Assembly (NCBI GenBank): GCA_021294835.1
Contig: JAJTDF010000011.1
Span: forward strand, 1 to 64,000
DNA: 64,000 bases
Source: Planctomycetaceae bacterium
GTDB taxonomy: Bacteria; Planctomycetota; Phycisphaerae; Phycisphaerales; UBA1924
Direction: 5' to 3'
Part shown: positions 58,510 to 64,000 of the stretch, one piece after another
Numbering within the stretch: the first letter of the stretch is position 1
How the letters are laid out: each line of letters opens with the position of its first letter
Notes under the pieces: model-generated
Told to the model about the DNA's origin: nothing
The model's database searches: none
What the model saw: the letters and a program-made list of their open reading frames with translations, nothing else
Translations under genes and position numbers: made by a program

Positions 58510-58830
58510 TCACAGGTTCAACTTCAGCCCCACCACTCCCGCCAGGATCAGACCCACGCACACCAGTTTGGCGGTGCTCACCGTCTCGCCGAACAGGGCG
58601 GCCCCCAGCACCAGCGCGCCCACGCCGCCAAGGCCCGTCCAGATCGGGTACGCCGTGGAGATGGGGATCGACAGCGTCGCGCGGCTGAGCATGTACATGC
58701 CGAAGGCGGCGGCAAGCACCACGCCGATCGACGGCCCCGGCAGGCTGAAGCCGGCGCTCCGCTTAATGAAGTAGATCATCGCCACTTCGGCAATCACTGC
58801 CGCGAGCAGGCACAGCCAGGCCATCAGCAT
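58510..58830 (-). CDS. Small multidrug resistance (SMR) family transporter
   Basis: The 106-residue four-helix protein has the SMR-essential Glu in AVIAEVAMIYF (helix 1) and the ISTAYPIWTGLGGVGALVLG segment that marks the family. Such proteins export cationic compounds or guanidinium in exchange for protons. GGGAG lies 7 nt before ATG 58830. Which subgroup (EmrE or Gdx/SugE) is not certain. Confidence 0.9.
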   Translation of the reverse strand: MLMAWLCLLAAVIAEVAMIYFIKRSAGFSLPGPSIGVVLAAAFGMYMLSRATLSIPISTAYPIWTGLGGVGALVLGAALFGETVSTAKLVCVGLILAGVVGLKLNL

Positions 58831-58875
58831 CGCAAATCTCCCGGCCCCGCCCCTGTGCGTTCCCCGTTGCCTTAC

Positions 58876-59946
58876 TCAGCCGATCGTCCGGTGAACGAAG
58901 TCCGCCTTCATCGCCTTCTTGGCCAGCGTCAGCGTCTCCTCGGCCACCACGTTGGCCCGCTTGACGCCCTGGGCGATGACCTCCATCACCCGCTGGTCGC
59001 CGGCGGGGCCGTCCAGCGTTGCCCGCCGCGCCCGCATGGGCTCCAGCAGCCGGTTGATGGCCTCGCCCAGTTCCGCCTTGACGTGCCCGTCGCCCAGGTT
59101 GTCGCCGGCGACGTACCGCCGCTTGATCTCGGCGGCGCGGGCCGGGTCGCCGCCGGCGATGAACGCGTCGACGTACTGCATCAACACGTTGTTGCCGTCG
59201 CCCGGCTCGTTGGGGCTCTGCCGCCCGGTGGTGATCTTGTTGAGCTTCTTCTGCACGTCCTTGGCCGAGTCGTACAGGAAGATGGCGTTGCCCAGCGACT
59301 TGCTCATCTTGTTGGTGCCGTCGATCCCCGCCAGCCGGGCCACCCGGCCCACCTTGGCGGCCGGAATCGGGAACAGCCCGCCCGCCTGCACGTGCTCGGC
59401 CGCGGGCACGCGGTTGCCCACTCCGCAGTACTGCTGGTTGAACTTCAGGGCCACGTCGCGGCACATCTCGATGTGCGCCTCCTGGTCCTCGCCCACCGGC
59501 ACCAGTTCCGGCCGGAAGGCCAGGATGTCGGCGCACTGGCCCACGGCGTACATCGGGAAGCCGAACGGGTAGCTGTCGCCCAGGCCCTTGGTCTCGATCT
59601 CGGTCTTGAGCGTGGGGTTGCGCATCACCTTGTTGAAAGGGATGAGCATGGCGAAGAAGAAGGTCAGTTCGGCGATCGCCGGAATCTCGCTCTGGAGCAC
59701 GAAGGTGGAGCGGTCCGGATCAAGCCCCACGGCCAGCCAGTCCTTGATGATGCCGATGGTGTTGGCCCGGATCTGCTCGGGCTTGTCGGCCATGGTGGTG
59801 AAGGCGTGCACGTTGGCGATCAGGAAGTAGCTGTCGTACTGCTCCTGAAGGGCCAGCCGGTTCTCCAGCGAGCCGACATAGTGGCCCAGGTGCAGGCCGG
59901 TGGAAGTCGGGGTGTCGCCGGTGAGGATGCGGGGCTTGGCGGTCAT
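58876..59946 (-). CDS. trpS: Tryptophan-tRNA ligase
   Basis: The 356-residue class Ic synthetase has GLHLGHYVGSL as HIGH and NKMSKSLGNAI as KMSKS, plus VGEDQEAHIEMCRDVA and FAMLIPFNKVMRNPTLKTE that form the active-site pocket. The N-terminus begins PRILTGDTPTSTGLH, a variant seen in the longer bacterial TrpRS group. It lies 41 bp after the aldo/keto reductase gene on the same strand. No tryptophan operon genes are near. Confidence 0.95.
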   Translation of the reverse strand: MTAKPRILTGDTPTSTGLHLGHYVGSLENRLALQEQYDSYFLIANVHAFTTMADKPEQIRANTIGIIKDWLAVGLDPDRSTFVLQSEIPAIAELTFFFAMLIPFNKVMRNPTLKTEIETKGLGDSYPFGFPMYAVGQCADILAFRPELVPVGEDQEAHIEMCRDVALKFNQQYCGVGNRVPAAEHVQAGGLFPIPAAKVGRVARLAGIDGTNKMSKSLGNAIFLYDSAKDVQKKLNKITTGRQSPNEPGDGNNVLMQYVDAFIAGGDPARAAEIKRRYVAGDNLGDGHVKAELGEAINRLLEPMRARRATLDGPAGDQRVMEVIAQGVKRANVVAEETLTLAKKAMKADFVHRTIG

Positions 59947-59987
59947 GGGAGCGGCATTGTTGCCGGGCGGGGCGTGTGCCGCCGGGC

Positions 59988-61037
59988 TTACCGCCAGGCC
60001 GGCTGGGGCTCGCCGGCGAACAGCGAGCGGATCCACTCCACGTCCGCAGCGCTCAGGGCGGTGTCGCGGGCGGCCTGCACGTTGCAGCGGGCCTGCGGTG
60101 CGTTGCGGAAGCCGGGAATGGCCGAGCAGACGTTGCGATGGGCCAGCACCCAGCGGCTGGCCAGCGAGGAGAGGGCGGCGGTCAGGGCTTCGCCCTTGAG
60201 GTCGGTCAGCCCGAACCGCTGCTTGATCTGCCCGATCTTCTGGCGGATGCCGCGGAGCGTGTCGGGGGCGAAGTCCTGCCGGTTGTTGCGGTAGTCGCCC
60301 TCGTCAAAGCGGGGCGGGTTGTCGGGGTCGAATTTGTCCAGCAGGATGCCCTGATCCAGCGGCCCGAAGGCCACGTAGGTGCAGCCGTGCTGGTCCATGA
60401 GCTTCTGCAGCGGGCTGCCGGGGCGGATGAACGGGTCGTACCGCATGTTGGCCTTGTTCTGCAGCACGTCGGGCTTGAGCACCGGGATGGCCCGGGCGAA
60501 GTCCTCTTCGCTGTAAGCGGACTGGCCGATGGCGCGGATCTTGCCCTCCTTGCGGAGCGCGTGCATGGTCTCGGCGGCCTCGGGGAGGTAGTCGCGCGTG
60601 GCGCCGGCGTAGTCAGGGCCGACGTACGAGCCGTGGTGGCAGTAGAAGATGTCGATCACGTCGGTGCCCAGGTTGCGCAGCGACTGCTCGCACTGGTTGC
60701 GAATGTGCCGCGCGTCGTACGCGTGCGGGGCGGTGCCCCGGTGGTGCCCCACCTTGGTGGCGATGACCTGCGTGCGACGATCGACCCCCAGTTTGCGGAA
60801 GCACTGGGCCAGCAGCCGCTCGGCCCGGCCGTTGCCGTACACATCGGCGTTGTCCCAGTGGTTCACGCCGGCATCCAGGCCGGCCTTGATGCCCGCCAGC
60901 ACCTCGTCCTCGTTCACCTCGGCCCAGCCGATGGGCTGGCCGTTGGCCGGGGAGAAGTTGGGGCCGCCCATGGTCCAGCAGCCGAAGCCGATGACCGACA
61001 CCTTGATGCCCGAGGCTCCGACCGGCCGCATCTCCAT
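59988..61037 (-). CDS. Aldo/keto reductase
   Basis: The 349-residue NADPH-dependent oxidoreductase has the AKR tetrad positions: Asp and Tyr in WDNADVYGNG, Lys in VIATKVGHH and His in IFYCHHGSYVG. GKIRAIGQSAYSEED and SAIPGFRNAPQ match the C-terminal cofactor segments. GGGAG lies 6 nt before the ATG. Substrate unknown; it shares the strand with trpS and the phosphatase gene and may be one transcript with them. Confidence 0.9.
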   Translation of the reverse strand: MEMRPVGASGIKVSVIGFGCWTMGGPNFSPANGQPIGWAEVNEDEVLAGIKAGLDAGVNHWDNADVYGNGRAERLLAQCFRKLGVDRRTQVIATKVGHHRGTAPHAYDARHIRNQCEQSLRNLGTDVIDIFYCHHGSYVGPDYAGATRDYLPEAAETMHALRKEGKIRAIGQSAYSEEDFARAIPVLKPDVLQNKANMRYDPFIRPGSPLQKLMDQHGCTYVAFGPLDQGILLDKFDPDNPPRFDEGDYRNNRQDFAPDTLRGIRQKIGQIKQRFGLTDLKGEALTAALSSLASRWVLAHRNVCSAIPGFRNAPQARCNVQAARDTALSAADVEWIRSLFAGEPQPAWR

Positions 61038-61080
61038 CGCAGGCTCCCTGGCTCACGCCTTCTTGCCGCCGGGCGACGGC

Positions 61081-63138
61081 TCACCGCGCCCGACCGGTCA
61101 CCCGCACCACCACCAGCGTCACATCGTCGATGGCCATCTGCACGCCGCAGTGCTGCCGCAGCGTCCACATGAGGTGCTCGGTGATCCGTCCCGCCGAGGC
61201 GGCCGGCTCCTGGGCGAGCAGGTCGCACACCGTGTCGCGGATGCGGGAGCGGCCGAACTTCTGGCCGTCGAAGTTCACCGCGTCGCTCAGGCCGTCGGTG
61301 TGGGCGATCAGCACGTCGCCCGTCTGCAGCTGATACACCGCGTCTTCGTAGGTCTGTTCGGCGTCCACGCCGGCGACCATGCCCGGCACGCCCAGCTCCA
61401 GGACCTCCATGCCGTTCCGCCCGCCGGGGCGCAGCAGCATCGCCGGGTCATGCCCGGCCGAGCAGCAGGTCAGCACCAGCGTCTCGGGGTCGATCGTCCC
61501 CACCCACAAGGTCACAAACTCGCTCTCCAGCGTGTCGCGAACCGTTGCCTTGTTGACCTTGCTCACCAGTTCGGCGATCGACGATGAACTGCTGGAGTAC
61601 GCCCGCAGGCTGGCACGCACGGCGGACATGATCAGGGCGGCGGGCACGCCCTTGCCCACCACGTCGCCCACCGTCAGGCCCAGCAGGCCCGAGACGACAT
61701 CAAGGTCGTAAAAGTCGCCGCCGAGCTGGAAACTCGGGGCGTATCGCGCTGCGATCTCCAGCCCGTCCACCGAGGGGATGGACCGGGGCAGCATCCGCCG
61801 CTGCACGTCGGCCGCCAGCCGCATCTGCCGCTGGAGCTGCTGGTCCTGCTCGCGCAACTGACGCAGGCGGGCGTGGGCGAGGACCATGGCGACGTGGTCG
61901 GCGATCGCCCGCAGCAGCTCGCACTGCTGGTCGCTGAACTTGCGGGGCACGCGGCTGTACAGCCGTATCAACCCCCCGGCCCGCCCCTGATAGAGCAGCC
62001 CGGCGACGATCATGCCGTGAAGGCCCTCAGCCCTGGCGCGCTGCGGCTCGGCGATCCGCGGGTCGCTCTGCAGGTCGGGCACCTGCACGATCTCCCCACA
62101 CAAGGCCCGCGACCGCAGTTCGCCGTCCACGCTGATCGGCGTTGCCGTCGACAGCCACTGCTCGCTGAGCCCGCGGCTGACGCGGTGCACCAGCGGCCCC
62201 TGCGGGTTGCCCGGGTCGTCCAGCACGCTGATCGAGCCGGCATCGGCCCGGAGCACGCTCAGCGCCAGTTCCAACGCCGCCTCCAGCACCGCGTCCGGCT
62301 CAGTCGCCCGCACCAGCAGACTGCTGAGGCGGAACAGGGCGTCCAGTTCGTGCACGCGCTTGCTCAGGTCCACCTGGCCCTGGCAGCTCTCGGCGGCGCT
62401 CCCGGCCATGATGGTCACGGCACGCTCCAGGGCGCGACGCTCGGCGGGGTCGTCACGACCCCAGTCCGCCGGCATCACGATCGAGCCGATGTCCCCCACG
62501 GTCGTCTTCAGCGGGGCCACGAACAGGTCCAGCCGGCCCTGGATGGACCGGCCCACCAGCGAGAACGCCCGGGCGGCGCCCGCGTCGGCGTCGATAATCG
62601 TCCACAGGCTGCCGGTGGAGCCGTCGGTGGGCACGATGACTCGGCCGTCGACGTCGCGCAGCCAGATCGGTACGCCCGTCAGACGCGTCATTTCATCGCA
62701 CATCCGAGCGATCGAGCCGTCGGTCAGGAACGCCGTGATCGACACCCGACCCACCCCGCTCTCATTCACATCGCCGGCCAGCTCCAGCGGAATCCCCACC
62801 AGCGGGCCACGCCCCGCTCCGCCCGCCGCCCGGCCAGCCCCGCCTGCGGTCAACCCGTCCGCCCCAGCTTCACGTGCCCCGCCGAGACCATGGGCCAGAC
62901 GAACCACCCGCTCCGCCGGCGAACCCGAGATGGGGGGCTTGCTCTCCAAGAGCGAATGATCAGCACCCTGGGGCGCCTCCGCCGCCACATCGCCCGAGTT
63001 GTTTGCCGTCTCGTCCACCATGAATTCCCGCAGCGACCGCTCGGGCGGGGCCATGCCCGTCACGCCGCCCGAGATCCCAAACTCGTCTGCATTGCGGGCT
63101 CCGCCTGAGCCCATCCGACCAGCCACTGGTTCAACCAT
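61081..63138 (-). CDS. GAF and SpoIIE-type PP2C phosphatase
   Basis: The 685-residue protein has a PocR-like N-terminal sensor region (FLTDGSIARMCDEMTRLTGVPIWLRD), a GAF domain at about 270-400 (EAALELALSVLRADAGSISVLDDP), a helical linker (QQLQRQMRLAADVQRRMLP) and a SpoIIE/RsbU PP2C domain with GGDFYDLD, VGDVVGKGVPAAL, VTLWVGTIDP, AGHDPAMLLR and HTDGLSDAVN. Such phosphatases usually act on anti-anti-sigma factors, which are not adjacent. ATG 63138 is set by GGGGGAG 5 nt upstream; the longer start at 63180 lacks this. Confidence 0.88.
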   Translation of the reverse strand: MVEPVAGRMGSGGARNADEFGISGGVTGMAPPERSLREFMVDETANNSGDVAAEAPQGADHSLLESKPPISGSPAERVVRLAHGLGGAREAGADGLTAGGAGRAAGGAGRGPLVGIPLELAGDVNESGVGRVSITAFLTDGSIARMCDEMTRLTGVPIWLRDVDGRVIVPTDGSTGSLWTIIDADAGAARAFSLVGRSIQGRLDLFVAPLKTTVGDIGSIVMPADWGRDDPAERRALERAVTIMAGSAAESCQGQVDLSKRVHELDALFRLSSLLVRATEPDAVLEAALELALSVLRADAGSISVLDDPGNPQGPLVHRVSRGLSEQWLSTATPISVDGELRSRALCGEIVQVPDLQSDPRIAEPQRARAEGLHGMIVAGLLYQGRAGGLIRLYSRVPRKFSDQQCELLRAIADHVAMVLAHARLRQLREQDQQLQRQMRLAADVQRRMLPRSIPSVDGLEIAARYAPSFQLGGDFYDLDVVSGLLGLTVGDVVGKGVPAALIMSAVRASLRAYSSSSSSIAELVSKVNKATVRDTLESEFVTLWVGTIDPETLVLTCCSAGHDPAMLLRPGGRNGMEVLELGVPGMVAGVDAEQTYEDAVYQLQTGDVLIAHTDGLSDAVNFDGQKFGRSRIRDTVCDLLAQEPAASAGRITEHLMWTLRQHCGVQMAIDDVTLVVVRVTGRAR

Positions 63139-63143
63139 ACGCT

Positions 63144-63150
63144 CTCCCCC
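63144..63150 (-). promoter_or_regulatory. Shine-Dalgarno GGGGGAG of the phosphatase gene
   Basis: Seven purine bases, 5 nt before ATG 63138, decide the start. Confidence 0.75.
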
Positions 63151-63301
63151 AAACACATTCCGCACAAGACTTCTGGGCAATCCATTGCCGCCAGCCTCAC
63201 GCCGTTGCCTTCAAGGGTACGCCCCACCCCTCCTGCCAGGCTGGCAGACGGCTATTCGGAACACGATCCCAGCAGATTCGCCACAAATCACCCACAGAAA
63301 G

Positions 63302-63328
63302 AAAAACACCCCGCATAGGCGGGGTGTG
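63302..63328 (-). terminator. Rho-independent terminator of rpsI
   Basis: ACACCCCGC and GCGGGGTGT pair with a CTAT loop; on the minus strand it is followed by TTTTTCTTTC. It lies 66 bp after the rpsI stop codon. Confidence 0.9.
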
Positions 63329-63395
63329 GGTGAGCAAGGCATTGGTCGAGTGGAATGGGCCGCTTTCGGGTGACCCAGCCACCCGCCAGAGCCAA

Positions 63396-63929
63396 TCAGC
63401 GCTTGCTGAACTGGAAGCGACGACGGGCACCGGCCTGGCCGTACTTCTTGCGTTCCACGTCACGCGAGTCGCGGGTGAGCATGCCCTGGGCACGCAACGC
63501 CGCCTCGGTCGCCGGGTCGTAGTCCTTCAGGGCACGGGCGATGCCGAGCTTGATGGCGCCGGCCTGACCCATGAAGCCGCCGCCGTCAACACGCACGACC
63601 ACCTCGATCTTGCCCGAGGTGCCGGTGACCTTCAGCGGGGCCATCGCATCAGCGCGGTCACGCTCCTCGGCGAAGTACTCGGTGACGGTCTTGGACTTCT
63701 TGTTGGTGATCTGGATGGTCACCTTGGCGTCGGCCTCGTTCTTGGCCGGGCGAAGGCGAACGCGGGCCACCGCCGTCTTGCGACGACCGACGCCCCACCA
63801 CCAGCCGGCCTTGGCCGGCTTGGGAGCACGAACGGGCTTCTCAGCGATGACGGCCGCGGCGGGCGCCGGGGTGGCCGACAGGCCGGGGATCATGGGGACG
63901 GTGGAGGCGGGCTTGGCGGTCTCAGCCAT
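63396..63929 (-). CDS. rpsI: 30S ribosomal protein S9 with N-terminal extension
   Basis: The 177-residue protein has a complete S9 core: WGVGRRKTAVARVRLRP, YFAEERDRADAMAPLKVT, VRVDGGGFMGQAGAIKLGIARAL and the C-terminal RKKYGQAGARRRFQFSKR, whose tail reaches the P-site tRNA. Usual length is about 130, so the first ~45 Ala/Pro/Lys-rich residues are an extension. Ribosomal L13 (rplM), the usual upstream partner, would lie beyond the right edge. A terminator follows. Confidence 0.96.
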   Translation of the reverse strand: MAETAKPASTVPMIPGLSATPAPAAAVIAEKPVRAPKPAKAGWWWGVGRRKTAVARVRLRPAKNEADAKVTIQITNKKSKTVTEYFAEERDRADAMAPLKVTGTSGKIEVVVRVDGGGFMGQAGAIKLGIARALKDYDPATEAALRAQGMLTRDSRDVERKKYGQAGARRRFQFSKR

Positions 63930-64000
63930 GGTTGGTTCTCTGCAGAGGTCGGACAGGGTCGAGTGCGGTTCCCCCCGGGGGTCACTACGCCGGACAGGTC

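Noticed and set aside
1-64000. CRISPR arrays, prophage genes, integrase or complete transposase
   Set aside because: No spaced direct-repeat array, no phage structural or lysis genes and no transposase were seen. The only mobile-element hint is the repeat cluster at the left edge.

Overview
The window is very GC-rich double-stranded bacterial DNA, with GC-biased codon choice in both older housekeeping genes and secreted proteins. The best taxonomic hints are a secreted protein ending in two dockerin-like repeats of the GDGLxTGDDFNAF type (51832-53403), an ECF-sigma remnant of the PF07638 type, small coiled-coil and zinc-ribbon membrane proteins, a PheT without the EMAP-II domain, and split housekeeping operons (no pheS, gatC or mlaE beside their partners). 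Together these suggest a planctomycete, most likely of the class Phycisphaerae. This is inference from gene style; no 16S gene is present.

Layout. 1-205: window edge with three TGAC-N10/11-GTCA repeats that look like the end of an insertion sequence. 206-6525: hrpA-queE-queC (RNA helicase and queuosine precursor synthesis, minus strand). 6652-12049: a Tat-exported epimerase-like protein, a GNAT acetyltransferase, a thioesterase, an EamA exporter, scpB and a lipoprotein. 12193-20755: pheT, a PadR regulator, ilvE with a histone-H1-like tail, an ECF-sigma remnant running into a BtuF-like lipoprotein, argS and a Uma2-fold protein. 20780-28172: a PfkB kinase, prfA, a DUF418 membrane protein, rnpB (RNase P RNA, minus strand), phhA and two tandem zinc-ribbon membrane proteins. 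28192-36576: pdeM-mutM-S1/P1 nuclease (minus strand), then gatB, a lipoprotein, gatA and a GHL10-type secreted protein. 36877-39984: a coiled-coil protein, a DUF3553-like protein, rpoZ and coaC. 40027-46459: a PilZ/degenerate-phosphorelay protein, a Ser/Thr kinase, and an MCE/ABC lipid-transport pair with a DUF4190-like membrane protein. 46531-51656: three glycosyltransferases that all carry a C-terminal Rossmann-like module. 51832-63929: the dockerin-like secreted protein, metH, an MBL-fold hydrolase, tRNA-Ser(CGA), an SMR transporter, trpS, an aldo/keto reductase, a GAF-PP2C phosphatase and rpsI.

Gene cooperation. Translation is heavily represented (pheT, argS, trpS, gatA/gatB, prfA, rpsI, tRNA-Ser, rnpB, queE/queC), as is DNA repair (mutM, pdeM). 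Envelope work is represented by the glycosyltransferase block, the MCE/ABC pair and several lipoproteins. Signalling is represented by a Ser/Thr kinase, a PilZ protein whose phosphorelay residues are lost, and a SpoIIE-type phosphatase.

The most striking window-wide signal is regulatory. At least fifteen protein genes have a TAnnnT (-10-like) hexamer ending only 5-13 nt before the start codon and lack a Shine-Dalgarno sequence. This predicts leaderless or nearly leaderless mRNAs. The other genes use ordinary GGAG-type ribosome-binding sites. The most unusual coding findings are the PilZ/pseudo-receiver/pseudo-HPt protein, the shared C-terminal module of the three glycosyltransferases, the ECF-sigma remnant joined in frame to a binding protein, and the lysine/alanine-rich tail on IlvE. 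No CRISPR array, prophage or complete mobile element is visible.
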